This document shows, piece after piece, positions 26,138-35,347 of a DNA stretch of 47,833 nt. The position numbers were made by a program, and so were the translations under genes. How positions within the stretch are numbered: position 1 is the first letter of the stretch; every line of letters starts with the position of its first letter. Source of the DNA: Treponema sp. (GTDB taxonomy: Bacteria > Spirochaetota > Spirochaetia > Treponematales > Breznakiellaceae); NCBI GenBank assembly GCA_009780855.1, contig WQZG01000018.1, forward strand, positions 1 through 47,833, read 5' to 3'. Under the pieces are notes generated by a model. It saw only the letters and a program-made list of their open reading frames with translations. It searched no databases and was not told the DNA's origin.

Positions 26138-26370
26138 AAAAAATCTCCTTTCCCTAAATTATTAATCAAAATGGAAAAATTTTCCATCCTACCTATAAAT
26201 TATTAACTGTTAACTTTTACCTTTTTCACCACTTACCACTTACTACTAACTACTTACCACTAACACATTTTTAAGCTATATTTAACCTCTGGGAAGGGAA
26301 TTATACCGATAATTTAATTCATCACGGAAGATGAAATTCTTCGCAGGTGAGCCATCACGGAGGATGTAAA

Positions 26371-26853
26371 ATGAAGAAAGTATTTTTGGCCGCTTTACTG
26401 GGATTGTTGATATACGCAGTCCCGACCCTTTCCGCGCAGCAAACAGCACAACAGGGTTCTGCAAATCAGCAAGGTTCTTCTGATCAGCAGAAGTCCGCTT
26501 CCCAGCCCAAGAACTACAAGGAATCCGAATATTATTACGTAAATGTTCCGATTGAGAAGATTTTTTACTATAAAAACGGATATATAGTCCTTTACCAGCA
26601 AGGATACCATCTTAACAGGACCTATATTCCCATGGAATGGTTTACTGTTCCGACAGGAAAAGCGGATATGATTACCCTGGGTACCGGGTCAAGCTGGCCT
26701 TCACTGACAATTTATTATAAAGACGGCGAATTCGACCATATACGTCTTTATGTACGCAAGTCGAGAGCGCATGAGACCTGGGGAATGGTGCCGCTGAACG
26801 TGGATCTGGACTCCTACTTTCAGAATATCAACGAAATTAAACTGGAACTCTGA
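26371..26853 (+). CDS. Small secreted protein of unknown function
   Basis: This 160-residue protein has a clear signal peptide (MKKVFLAALLGLLIYAVPTL, cleavage after SA). A Gln/Ser-rich linker of about 30 residues follows, then a compact domain rich in Tyr and beta-strand pattern. No lipobox cysteine is present, so it should be periplasmic. The ribosome site is GGAGG eight bases before the ATG. The stop overlaps the start of the M24 peptidase gene by one base (TGATG). The family is not recognised; similar short secreted proteins are common in treponemes. Confidence 0.75.
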   Translation: MKKVFLAALLGLLIYAVPTLSAQQTAQQGSANQQGSSDQQKSASQPKNYKESEYYYVNVPIEKIFYYKNGYIVLYQQGYHLNRTYIPMEWFTVPTGKADMITLGTGSSWPSLTIYYKDGEFDHIRLYVRKSRAHETWGMVPLNVDLDSYFQNINEIKLEL

Positions 26854-28031
26854 TGCCCGATAATACGGGCCTGATTGAATCCCTGCAAAAGGCTGTCCGC
26901 GGCGAAGGTCTTGACGGATGGCTTTTTTGCAATTTTAGGCACAGGGACCGGCTCGCCGACGAAATACTGGGAATACCGGATTCAACCAACAGCAGGTATT
27001 GGTTTTACGCGGTTGCGGCCAATGGGCAGCCCTTAAAAATAATTCATTCGGTGGAGCCTGACGCCCTTGATACGCTTCCGGGAGAAAAAATTTTTTATGT
27101 CAGCAGGGACGACCTCCTGGAAGCGCTTAAACCTCTGACCGGCAAATCCTGGGGCGTCCACAGTTCGGAGGAACTTGCAGCCATTTCTTACCTGGACGCA
27201 GGCATGGCCGCTGTTTTAAAAAACGCCGGACTTCGCCTGGTATCCGCGGCTCCGCTTATACAGCGGGTAAAAAGCCTGCTGGACGCCGAAGGTATAAAAT
27301 CCCACGAAAGGGCCGCTGTTCACCTGTACGAAATTGTCCGGATAGCATGGGCCCTGGTTCAGAAACATTACAGGGAGCAAAAACCTCTTTGGGAAAAAGA
27401 TGTACAATCGCTGATGCTTGGGGAAATGGAAGCAAGGCAGCTTGTTACCGAACATGACCTGATTGTCGCGGCAGGAATAAATTCAGGAAATCCGCATTAC
27501 AGCATAGCGGGCCGGGGCGCCCTTATTAAAGAGGGCGATATTGTTCAGTTTGATCTTTGGGCAAAAGAAAAACAAAAAACAGCGGTTTTTGCCGATATTT
27601 CCTGGGCAGGCGTTTACGCGCAAAAAGCCCCGGACGAGGCAGAAAAATGTTTTGCCGCGCTGGTAAAAACCAGGGAAGGCGCTCTGTCATTTATTACAGA
27701 AGAGTTATCCGCCGGGCACAAATTGACCGGAGCGGCGGTTGACCAAAAAGCCAGAGAAATCGTAATTGGCTGCGGATTTCAAAAGGGACTAAAACACCGT
27801 ACAGGACACGGGATTGATACGGAGATCCACGGTTCCGGAGTAAATATCGATTCGGTGGAGTTTCCGGATTCGCGGCAGATCCTGGAAGGTTCCTGTTTTT
27901 CCCTGGAACCGGGTCTTTATTTTGCAGGTTTTGGCATGAGAACCGAGATCGATGTATACATTGCGAATGGCAGCGCCTGCGTTTCGGGAAAACCTCACGA
28001 GAGACAGCAAAGCCTGTTAAACTGCGGTTAA
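26853..28031 (+). CDS. M24 family metallopeptidase (Xaa-Pro aminopeptidase-like)
   Basis: This 392-residue cytoplasmic peptidase has the creatinase/prolidase-type architecture. An N-terminal domain of about 150 residues is followed by a pita-bread domain. Metal ligands fit as Asp in VQFDLWA, Asp in VFADISW, His in TGHGIDTEIHG, Glu in SLEPGLYF and Glu in RTEIDVYI. It would release N-terminal residues next to proline, or cleave Xaa-Pro dipeptides. It is translationally coupled to the upstream secreted-protein gene and lies nine bases before the phosphoesterase gene. Confidence 0.9.
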   Translation: MPDNTGLIESLQKAVRGEGLDGWLFCNFRHRDRLADEILGIPDSTNSRYWFYAVAANGQPLKIIHSVEPDALDTLPGEKIFYVSRDDLLEALKPLTGKSWGVHSSEELAAISYLDAGMAAVLKNAGLRLVSAAPLIQRVKSLLDAEGIKSHERAAVHLYEIVRIAWALVQKHYREQKPLWEKDVQSLMLGEMEARQLVTEHDLIVAAGINSGNPHYSIAGRGALIKEGDIVQFDLWAKEKQKTAVFADISWAGVYAQKAPDEAEKCFAALVKTREGALSFITEELSAGHKLTGAAVDQKAREIVIGCGFQKGLKHRTGHGIDTEIHGSGVNIDSVEFPDSRQILEGSCFSLEPGLYFAGFGMRTEIDVYIANGSACVSGKPHERQQSLLNCG

Positions 28032-28040
28032 CCAAAAACG

Positions 28041-29030
28041 ATGAAACCCGCTCCCGCTAAGCCTGTTCCCGCCGAACTGCTGGACTTTATAAGAACAGGA
28101 ACCAAATTTCTGACAGCCGGCCACGAGGACGAAGACGGCGACTGCGCCGGCAGCCAGCTTGCCCTGTGTTCTGTTTTAAGACGGCTTGGAAAAGAAGCGA
28201 TTCCCTGCTCAACAGGCCCCTTTAACAGAACAGAAATAAAATCTTTTGAAAAATTCTTTTGCGCCGAAATTGACGAAAAAACCAAAGAAGGCAGCCGTGT
28301 AATCATTGCCGACTGCGGTAGACTGGAACGCACGGGCAGACTTTCATCATTGCTGAACGGGCTTCCGGCCGCCTATATAGATCATCATCACCGCGATCCA
28401 GGCGCTCTCCAATCCAACGGCAATATTTTTTATGTTTGTGAGGAATCTCCTTCGACAACCCTGATGATCCTGAACCTGATTGATGCTCTTGGTCTTGAGC
28501 TGACAACAGATGAAGCGGAACTTTTAATGTTCGGGCTGTGTACAGATACCGGCTTTTTCCGTCACACTGATTCCGGCTTTCCGCAGGCGTTTGAAGCCGC
28601 GGCACGGCTGGTCGGCGCGGGAGCAAGTCCCAAAAAAATTCACCGGGAAATTTACGGAGGCAAAAGCCTGGATTCAAGAATTCTGATGGGGCGTATACTC
28701 GGACGGACCGAATCGTATTTTAACGGTAAGCTCCTGGTTTCCGCGGAAGACTACGAAGAAATCCGGCTTTACGGAGCAGAAGGAAAAGATTCCGACATGC
28801 TATACCAGCTTTTACAGTCAGTTGCCGGAACAGAAGCAATTGCAATAATAAGCCAAAAAAAGCCGGACACATGCAATGTGGGGCTGCGTTCCCGCGATAA
28901 TATCGACGTAGCCGCAATAGCGGAGGTCCTGGGAGGCGGCGGGCATAAAAACGCGGCCGGGGCGGCTGTCGCCGGTACAATCGATGAAGTCAAACCAAAA
29001 TTGCTGGATCTGTTTAAAAAAATCATATAA
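28041..29030 (+). CDS. DHH/DHHA1 phosphoesterase (NrnA-like oligoribonuclease/pAp phosphatase)
   Basis: This 329-residue protein matches the NrnA/RecJ-like group that degrades very short RNA and cyclic-dinucleotide products such as pApA or pGpG. Motif I is GHEDEDGDCAGS, motif II VIIADCGR, motif III YIDHHHRD and motif IV GLCTDTGFFRH. The DHHA1 domain ends GGGGHKNAAGA, the substrate-binding glycine loop. The start has only a weak ribosome site and probably depends on read-through from the peptidase gene. The nearby PilZ and ComFB genes make a role in cyclic-dinucleotide turnover worth testing. Confidence 0.9.
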   Translation: MKPAPAKPVPAELLDFIRTGTKFLTAGHEDEDGDCAGSQLALCSVLRRLGKEAIPCSTGPFNRTEIKSFEKFFCAEIDEKTKEGSRVIIADCGRLERTGRLSSLLNGLPAAYIDHHHRDPGALQSNGNIFYVCEESPSTTLMILNLIDALGLELTTDEAELLMFGLCTDTGFFRHTDSGFPQAFEAAARLVGAGASPKKIHREIYGGKSLDSRILMGRILGRTESYFNGKLLVSAEDYEEIRLYGAEGKDSDMLYQLLQSVAGTEAIAIISQKKPDTCNVGLRSRDNIDVAAIAEVLGGGGHKNAAGAAVAGTIDEVKPKLLDLFKKII

Positions 29031-29131
29031 TTTCAATTACATTTGTCATAAAATCAATGCAAAATAAAGATTCTCGCCGTAAGTTCTGCATATCCATGCG
29101 TTAATATATTTGTGCCTTATGGGAGGAAAGT

Positions 29132-30115
29132 ATGCAGAACAAGTCATCATTGACGGAACTGCAGGCTGAGTATGCCTGTGGCAAAATGGAACGAAAGATA
29201 CTGGAAGGACTCATCTTTCAGTATCTGTTAAACAATTTTGAACGGTACCGTTTATTCAACGGGAACCGCGATAAATGGGTTGATTTTGTAGGCTGGCTTT
29301 ATCCAAGGCTGAGCAGGGCAGTAGATTTGTACAGGGAAACGGGAGCGACTTTTGATACTTATATCAGTTCAATTGTAAGATGGTCCAGCAAAGAATATAA
29401 AGCCAGGGAAGCCGATCATTACAACATCGAGATGACATGCTGGAAGGCACGCGCAGAGGATATGGAACTGCCCAGCATGGAACTGCACAGCCCGGAACCG
29501 GATTATGATGAGGAAGACAGCCGGTTATGGACAGCGCAGACCAAAACCGGTATTTTATTTCCCCTGATGAATTTGAGCTCCCGCCAGATTCTGATCCTGA
29601 TGTTAAAATCATATTACTTTGTTACCGAAAGTTTTTTAAAAAAAGTAGCGGAAACAATTGACATTAAAGAAAATGATCTCCAGGCCATGATAGATAAAAT
29701 CCATACTCTGCGATCCAAAAAAGAAGATAAAATTCATCTTTGCAAGGAACGGGCTTACAGCCAATATTACCGCTGCCTTACTTTTCAGAAGCGTCTTTTA
29801 ACAGCAATGCCTGGAACCGCAAGATACGAAAAAATGGAAAATTATCTGGAAAGATCGCGGATAAAATTTAAAATAATGAAGCAAAGACTGGCCAGAATGC
29901 GTCTGGACGCTTCAAACCAGCAGATTGCAGAAGTAATGAATTTGCCAAAGGGGACAGTAGACTCGGTGATACACGGTATAAGGGAAAAATGGAGTATCAC
30001 CAGGAAACAGCCTGTAATGAGGGTGCCGCTGGCAGGATTTGACAATGGAAGTTATCATAAGGAATGCTCAGTTACCGCCACAGTTTCCATGCAGGCAGCG
30101 CCGCAGATGTACTAA
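29132..30115 (+). CDS. Divergent sigma-factor-like regulatory protein
   Basis: This 327-residue protein has no confident family name. Residues 45-92 read like sigma-70 region 2, with LYPRLSRAVDLYRETGATFD followed by TYISSIVRWSSKEY. Residues 148-188 (LSSRQILILMLK then KKVAETIDIKENDLQ) resemble a region-4-type helix-turn-helix. Residues 258-286 (LDASNQQIAEVMNLPKGTVD) are a second such motif. The order fits a sigma factor, but the spacer is unusual and identity appears low. GGAGG precedes the ATG. Its 3' end overlaps the RlmJ gene by 52 bases. It could be a transcription initiation factor or a DNA-binding regulator built from sigma parts. Confidence 0.6.
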   Translation: MQNKSSLTELQAEYACGKMERKILEGLIFQYLLNNFERYRLFNGNRDKWVDFVGWLYPRLSRAVDLYRETGATFDTYISSIVRWSSKEYKAREADHYNIEMTCWKARAEDMELPSMELHSPEPDYDEEDSRLWTAQTKTGILFPLMNLSSRQILILMLKSYYFVTESFLKKVAETIDIKENDLQAMIDKIHTLRSKKEDKIHLCKERAYSQYYRCLTFQKRLLTAMPGTARYEKMENYLERSRIKFKIMKQRLARMRLDASNQQIAEVMNLPKGTVDSVIHGIREKWSITRKQPVMRVPLAGFDNGSYHKECSVTATVSMQAAPQMY

Positions 30116-31008
30116 AGCATTCGATCCTGGTTTATTGTCTGGAATATTTAACCCAAAAGGAAAAAGGCCTGCTGTGCGCAGACACCCACGCGGGCGCGGG
30201 GCTGTACCAGGCAGGAGGAGACGAATGGAAGAAGGGAATGGGGAGGCTGCTGGATTACCAAAAAAAAACCGGTAATTATCCGGCATGGGCGGCCGGGTAC
30301 ATGAAACTGGCAAATCAGAATGACTGCCGTATGTACCCGGGCTCGCCGATTTTAATGGCGCAGTTTTTGCGGCGCCAGGATCGGCTGGTCTGTTTTGAAC
30401 TGCATCCAAAGGATTTTGCCGATTTGGAAAATAACATGAAAACCTTTAAACTTACCGGTAAAATTTCCGGAGCCGGAGCTGAAACCGGTGCCGGAACCGC
30501 CGGCATGGAAAACCGCGGCCGCCCGTCAATCCAGACAAGGCGCGAAGACGGTCCGGCCTCCCTGGAAAGCCTGCTCCCGCCGCAGTCCGGCCGCGGCCTT
30601 GTTCTTATTGATCCGTCCTGGGAAGAAAAAGAAGAATATGCATCAATACCCAATTATGTAAAAGCGGCGTTAAAGCGTTTCCCGCAGGGTACATATATAA
30701 TCTGGTACCCTATGCTGCTGAACCAAAAGGTCAGGTTTGCCGATAATGATTCCATAGGAACCTGTCTGTTTAAATGTTTTGACGTAAGCCGCTGCCGGAT
30801 CGAACTATATGATCCAGAGCTCAAAAGCGGTATCCGCTCTCCAAGGGGAATGTACGGAAGCGGCCTTGTCATATTTAATCCGCCGTGGACCCTAAAAAAC
30901 GCGCTGGACGAAATAATGCCGTATCTGTCCGGGGCATTGATGGATAACGGAAAATGGAATCTGGAATGGACGGAAAAATGCAACAAAACGCCTGTACAGG
31001 GGTCATAA
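30064..31008 (+). CDS. rlmJ: 23S rRNA (adenine-N6)-methyltransferase RlmJ
   Basis: The protein methylates an adenine of 23S rRNA (A2030 in E. coli). Its 314 residues start MLSYRHSFHAGSAADVLKH, the RlmJ hallmark. It has the SAM-site segment ADTHAGAGLY and the catalytic motif as DPSWEE in GLVLIDPSWEEKEEY. A low-complexity Gly/Ala segment (SGAGAETGAGTAGMENRG) is inserted just before the catalytic half and is absent from the E. coli protein as I recall it. The start lies 52 bases inside the upstream gene, but the N-terminus is unmistakable. It is followed after four bases by the hemolysin III gene. Confidence 0.93.
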   Translation: MLSYRHSFHAGSAADVLKHSILVYCLEYLTQKEKGLLCADTHAGAGLYQAGGDEWKKGMGRLLDYQKKTGNYPAWAAGYMKLANQNDCRMYPGSPILMAQFLRRQDRLVCFELHPKDFADLENNMKTFKLTGKISGAGAETGAGTAGMENRGRPSIQTRREDGPASLESLLPPQSGRGLVLIDPSWEEKEEYASIPNYVKAALKRFPQGTYIIWYPMLLNQKVRFADNDSIGTCLFKCFDVSRCRIELYDPELKSGIRSPRGMYGSGLVIFNPPWTLKNALDEIMPYLSGALMDNGKWNLEWTEKCNKTPVQGS

Positions 31009-31012
31009 GGGT

Positions 31013-31693
31013 ATGACAACTGCCAAGTCATTGCGGCCTGTCCCATCCCCGCTCCCGTTCCAGACGCCAGGGGAAGAAATAGCAAATTCGATTCTGCACG
31101 GCCTGGGCGTATTTTTGGCAATCGCCGGCCTTACACTGCTGGCGCTCAGGACCAACGGGTATCTGGGCGGCACCAAAGCAAGCGGTCCGGTAATTGCCTG
31201 TTATACAATATTTTCCGCGTCAATGGTAACAATGTTCCTTGCTTCTACGCTGTACCACGCATTGGTGCATGAAGGGGCCAAACGGGTTTTCCAGATTCTC
31301 GATCATTCAGCCGTTTATATTTTAATCGCGGGAACATATACGCCCTTTAGTCTGCTTGGCCTTAAGGGCGCATGGGGCTGGACCTACTTCGGCATTGAAT
31401 GGGCCCTCGCGGTTACCGGCACTGTCCTTTACGCGGTTAACTGGAAGTACCTGCGCCGGGCCGAACTCTGGGTTTATATACTGATGGGCTGGGCAATTAT
31501 CGGCGGCCTTTGGCTATTGTACAGGCAGATCCCTTTTACCAGTTTTATTCTGTTGCTGGCCGGCGGCGTCGCATATACAATGGGAACTTTCTGGTACAGG
31601 CGGCGCCACCGCAGGGGCGCTCACGTAATTTGGCATGTGCATGTAATAACAGGAGTTGTCTGCCACTGGCTTTCGCTCTGGTTTATGAGCTGA
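31013..31693 (+). CDS. Hemolysin III/PAQR family membrane protein
   Basis: This 226-residue inner-membrane protein has about seven hydrophobic helices. Family signatures are EEIANSILHGLGVFLAIAGL near the N-terminus, STLYHALVHEGAKRVFQILD, the DHSAVYILIAGTYTPF segment and the C-terminal HVIWHVHVITGVVCHW, which supply the conserved His and Asp of the PAQR metal site. The role in bacteria is unclear; haemolysis is not implied. It follows rlmJ closely. Confidence 0.92.
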   Translation: MTTAKSLRPVPSPLPFQTPGEEIANSILHGLGVFLAIAGLTLLALRTNGYLGGTKASGPVIACYTIFSASMVTMFLASTLYHALVHEGAKRVFQILDHSAVYILIAGTYTPFSLLGLKGAWGWTYFGIEWALAVTGTVLYAVNWKYLRRAELWVYILMGWAIIGGLWLLYRQIPFTSFILLLAGGVAYTMGTFWYRRRHRRGAHVIWHVHVITGVVCHWLSLWFMS

Positions 31694-31713
31694 TAATGTA
31701 ATATACTTCGTCC

Positions 31714-33408
31714 ATGCCGACTGTGGACGATAAAAAAATAATTTATTCGATGTACCAGGTATCCAAAAAACACGGAACCAAACAGGTACTCAAAGACATA
31801 AGCATCTCCTATTATTACGGTGCGAAGATCGGAGTTATAGGCCTGAACGGCTCCGGCAAGTCGAGCCTGCTCAGGATAATGGCCGGCGCGGACAAGGAGT
31901 ACGCGGGCGATATATCGATCAGCCCCGGATACTCGATCGGTTTTCTCGAACAGGAGCCTTACCTGGAGCCGGGCAAAACTGTCAAAGAACTGGTCTCCGA
32001 AGGCGTAAGCGAACTGGTTAATTTACTTAAGGAATTCGATAAGGTAAGCGAGGCCTTTGGCGAGCCGGATGCCGATTACGAAAAACTGGGCGCCAAACAG
32101 GCCGAACTTCAGGAAAAAATAGAAGCCGCCGACGGCTGGAATCTGGACAGCCGCCTTGACCTGGCCATGGAAGCGCTGCGCTGCCCGCCTTCGGATCAAA
32201 TTGTCGATGTACTGTCGGGCGGCGAGAAACGCAGGGTCGCCCTGTGCAGGCTGCTTCTGCAAAAACCGGACATTCTTCTTCTTGACGAACCGACAAACCA
32301 CCTGGACGCCGAAACAGTGGCCTGGCTGGAAAAACATCTGCGCGATTATCAGGGTACTGTTATCGCGGTTACCCATGACCGTTATTTTCTTGACAACGTT
32401 GCAGGCTGGATCCTCGAACTGGACAGGGGCGAAGGAATTCCGTGGAAGGGAAATTATTCCAGCTGGCTGGAGCAAAAAGAAGCCCGCCTTGCCCTTGAAG
32501 AAAAAGGCGAAAGTGAACGCAGGAAGACCCTGCAGCGTGAACTTGAATGGATCCGCATGAGCCCCAGGGGCCGCCACGCTAAAAGCAAGGACAGGATAGC
32601 CCGTTATGAAGCGCTGTTCCGGGACAGCGAGCGGGAAAAAATCCGCGATAACAAAATCACCATACCGCCGGGACCAAGGCTCGGACAGCTTGTTATTGAA
32701 GCCCAAAGCATATCCAAGGCCTACGGCGACAGGCTTCTTTTTGAAAACCTTAGTTTTTCCGTACCACCCGGCGCCTGCGTCGGAATCATCGGCCCAAACG
32801 GCGCGGGGAAGACTACTCTTTTTAAAATAATCGCCTCAAGCGAAAAACCCGACAGCGGAAACATCAGGCTGGGAGATTCGGTCAGCCTTGGCTGGGCGGA
32901 TCAGATGCGGGAAAAACTGGAAGAAGAAAAATCCGTCTGGGAACAGCTATCCGGCGGTCTGGATATAATCAAGCTTGGCGGCAAAGCCGGCGTGCCGGTA
33001 AAAGAAGTTAATTCGCGGGCCTATTGCTCGTGGTACAATTTTTCCGGTGCAGATCAGCAGAAAAAAGTCGGCGTGCTTTCCGGCGGAGAGCGTAACCGGC
33101 TCAACCTCGCAATGGTCCTCAAGGAATGCGCGAATGTCCTGCTCCTGGACGAACCTACAAATGATCTCGATGTAAACACCCTGCGCGCACTCGAAGAGGC
33201 CCTGGACACTTTTGCCGGTGTTACCATGGTAATAAGCCATGACCGCTGGTTCCTTGACCGCATCGTAACCCACATCCTCGCCTTTGAAGACGGCGAAGTA
33301 ATCTGGTACGACGGCAACTGGTCAGAATATTCGCAGTGGCGGCGGGAAAAACTGGGCGTGGACGCGGAAAAACCGCACCGCTATGTATACCGTAAACTGG
33401 AAAGGTAG
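31714..33408 (+). CDS. ettA: ABC-F ATPase, energy-dependent translational throttle protein EttA
   Basis: EttA binds the ribosomal E site and gates entry into elongation according to ATP level. The 564-residue protein (E. coli about 555) has two ABC domains and no membrane part. Domain 1 has GLNGSGKSSLLR, LSGGEKRRVALCRLL and ILLLDEPTNHLD. Domain 2 has GPNGAGKTTLFK, LSGGERNRLNLAMVL and VLLLDEPTNDLD. The linker contains the EWIRMSPRGRHAKSKDR segment typical of EttA. The start MPTVDDKKIIYSMYQVSK matches the family. Confidence 0.94.
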   Translation: MPTVDDKKIIYSMYQVSKKHGTKQVLKDISISYYYGAKIGVIGLNGSGKSSLLRIMAGADKEYAGDISISPGYSIGFLEQEPYLEPGKTVKELVSEGVSELVNLLKEFDKVSEAFGEPDADYEKLGAKQAELQEKIEAADGWNLDSRLDLAMEALRCPPSDQIVDVLSGGEKRRVALCRLLLQKPDILLLDEPTNHLDAETVAWLEKHLRDYQGTVIAVTHDRYFLDNVAGWILELDRGEGIPWKGNYSSWLEQKEARLALEEKGESERRKTLQRELEWIRMSPRGRHAKSKDRIARYEALFRDSEREKIRDNKITIPPGPRLGQLVIEAQSISKAYGDRLLFENLSFSVPPGACVGIIGPNGAGKTTLFKIIASSEKPDSGNIRLGDSVSLGWADQMREKLEEEKSVWEQLSGGLDIIKLGGKAGVPVKEVNSRAYCSWYNFSGADQQKKVGVLSGGERNRLNLAMVLKECANVLLLDEPTNDLDVNTLRALEEALDTFAGVTMVISHDRWFLDRIVTHILAFEDGEVIWYDGNWSEYSQWRREKLGVDAEKPHRYVYRKLER

Positions 33409-33450
33409 AGCCAGGATATTAAGTCTGCTTTCTCAATTAATTCCTATTGA

Positions 33451-34683
33451 TTAAACCTGCCCCGCAAGGAAAGCAATATCGGTTTCTGTAAAAGGTTTGC
33501 CGTAAATAAATTCAAACATAAAACGCATGTCTTCCGGGCTCATGTCAAGAAAACGAACGCCGAAGTAACCGGAGGTGTTGTCTTTGTAGCGTCTTACAAT
33601 CTGCGCGTTGGCAGTAACTGTACGGCGCGGGGTGATCAGTTTCATTTTTAATTCAAGATTGGGCAGAAGCGAAGCTGCCAGAGCAGAATTGGGATAAGTA
33701 AAAAGAAGGCCCGATGCGCTAATGTCGGCAACTTTGCCTTCGTAAGATTCGTTTCTTAATTTACCGCTTTCAAAGTAGCCGTTAAGTTTTAATGAATTTG
33801 CCAGAATTGCGGCAAACTGGTACAAGGTGTCAATTACAGCGAAGTCAAAGGGCAGCTTGCCTTCCTTATTTATCCAGACGTGAATATAACCGATCACGTA
33901 TTCCTGGAAAAGCACAGGCACCCAAAGATCCGAGAAAATTCCGGAGTCAAGTTTGGCTTTGATAAAACGGGCGCAGGCCTCGTCAATATAAGAAGGATCT
34001 ACACCGGTGCTTTCCAGATAACGTTTAAAAATATCTTCGGTAACAAGGCGGCCTTTGGGATATGGATCTGTAAGCGGGAAGGTATTCATGGAAGAAGGGA
34101 GAAAAAGTGATTTCCCTGTTTCGGCTACCAGATGCTCCTCTGTTGAGGACGGTTTGACATCCTTGAAGATCACGAGTTTATAACCGTTGGCATAACCTTT
34201 TATCCAGGCCGCCATCTGGTCAACAAGGCCGGTCAGATTCTGCGGATTTATGGACTGTACCAGGTTTCCGGTTTCACCGGTTTCGTAAGCGGCTGCTTTG
34301 GGATAGGTAAGGGAATACCGGTCGCCGCTGTAAGTAAACTGTAACTGCAGATCCGCAGGCGTCTGAACCCTGGAAAAAGAACGGTCAAGGTTCTTGTATA
34401 AAAATTCAGGGGGCACAGCGGTTATCTGATCGTCCCTGACATTGCTTACTTCTGCATTAAAGGTAATCACCTGTCCGCGGTAATCAAAAATAAGGTCGAT
34501 CTTTTTGCGCGCCTTGAGGCCGCTGACCGGACGATCCGGTTTAAAAATAATTTCAGTTTTAACGGGCTTTACAACCTTAAAAATATGTTCTGTACGGTTT
34601 TTTAAATACATTATGGGAATCTGTTCATCATAAAGAACTTTAAGGAGAAAATCTTTTTCAATACGTTTTATGGGAGTTGCCAT
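33451..34683 (-). CDS. PilZ-type cyclic-di-GMP receptor with central GAF-like region
   Basis: This 410-residue cytoplasmic protein has an N-terminal YcgR-like beta domain (residues 1-130) that contains RSFSR at 101-105, an RxxxR motif. Residues about 150-300 look GAF-like, for example LWVPVLFQEYVIGYIHVW, then FAVIDTLYQFAAILANS. The C-terminal PilZ barrel has DISASG at 320-325, the DxSxxG motif. The RxxxR normally sits about 20-30 residues before DxSxxG, so here the two binding motifs are separated by the central domain. It starts four bases after the upstream secreted-protein gene. Likely roles are motility or adhesion control. Confidence 0.78.
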   Translation of the reverse strand: MATPIKRIEKDFLLKVLYDEQIPIMYLKNRTEHIFKVVKPVKTEIIFKPDRPVSGLKARKKIDLIFDYRGQVITFNAEVSNVRDDQITAVPPEFLYKNLDRSFSRVQTPADLQLQFTYSGDRYSLTYPKAAAYETGETGNLVQSINPQNLTGLVDQMAAWIKGYANGYKLVIFKDVKPSSTEEHLVAETGKSLFLPSSMNTFPLTDPYPKGRLVTEDIFKRYLESTGVDPSYIDEACARFIKAKLDSGIFSDLWVPVLFQEYVIGYIHVWINKEGKLPFDFAVIDTLYQFAAILANSLKLNGYFESGKLRNESYEGKVADISASGLLFTYPNSALAASLLPNLELKMKLITPRRTVTANAQIVRRYKDNTSGYFGVRFLDMSPEDMRFMFEFIYGKPFTETDIAFLAGQV

Positions 34684-34686
34684 TTC

Positions 34687-35244
34687 CTAAAAAAACCTTT
34701 CGTACGGCGAAAAATCATATGGATAAGCGTCTTTTCCTTCCACAAGATCCTGGGCTTCTTCCAGGACCAGATCGTCCAGATACCAGGCATCATCCCTGTT
34801 CAGGAGGTAGAGCTCTCCGGCTATCCATTTATCCCTGCCCAAAAACCGTACCAAAAACGAAACTGTTCCGTCTTCCTCTGTCCTCCCGCCGCCTATATGA
34901 AACCGGGAAGGGTCTACAGGAACCAGAGACGCCTGGCATCTTTCCAAAATTTCTTTGTCTGATGCCCTGAAACTGTCCAGAACGCCCGATACAAGCGCCG
35001 ACATCATTGTATTTGCATATTGGAAGGCCGCGTAAGGAGCGCTCCCCTGTCCCAATTCTCCGATAACCCTGTCCGATGGGTACCTGGGAGATTCGCCGAT
35101 CATGGGCCTGCGGAGTACTTCGGGTATGGTGGTATCGGTTCCTTCGCCGGACTGGGAAAAAAGCAGAGACGGCGTCAGAGACGGCATCAAACACGGCGCA
35201 AGAAAAACAAAAGCAAGGAAGATTACCTTCCGTAATCCTGACAT
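34687..35244 (-). CDS. Secreted protein of unknown function
   Basis: This 185-residue protein begins MSGLRKVIFLAFVFLAPCLM, a signal peptide that probably ends near FSQSGEG. A start 57 bases upstream is open but would add a non-signal N-terminal stretch. The mature domain contains VIGELGQGSAPYAAFQYANT and a C-terminal FLGRDKWIAGELYLLNRDDAWYL pattern resembling small periplasmic beta domains. It lies four bases before the PilZ gene on the same strand, so the two are probably in one operon. The function is unknown. Confidence 0.7.
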   Translation of the reverse strand: MSGLRKVIFLAFVFLAPCLMPSLTPSLLFSQSGEGTDTTIPEVLRRPMIGESPRYPSDRVIGELGQGSAPYAAFQYANTMMSALVSGVLDSFRASDKEILERCQASLVPVDPSRFHIGGGRTEEDGTVSFLVRFLGRDKWIAGELYLLNRDDAWYLDDLVLEEAQDLVEGKDAYPYDFSPYERFF

Positions 35245-35347
35245 GAATAAATAATAATATGCTGAAAGGGAAAAATGAAGCCCCAAACAGCGGTAAATCA
35301 CAGCAAAGACCGTATCGCCGTATTTGTTTATGCTGTAAGATTACCGC

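Noticed and set aside
31013..31693. Haemolysin virulence factor
   Set aside because: Hemolysin III family membership (PAQR-type membrane protein) does not show haemolytic activity.
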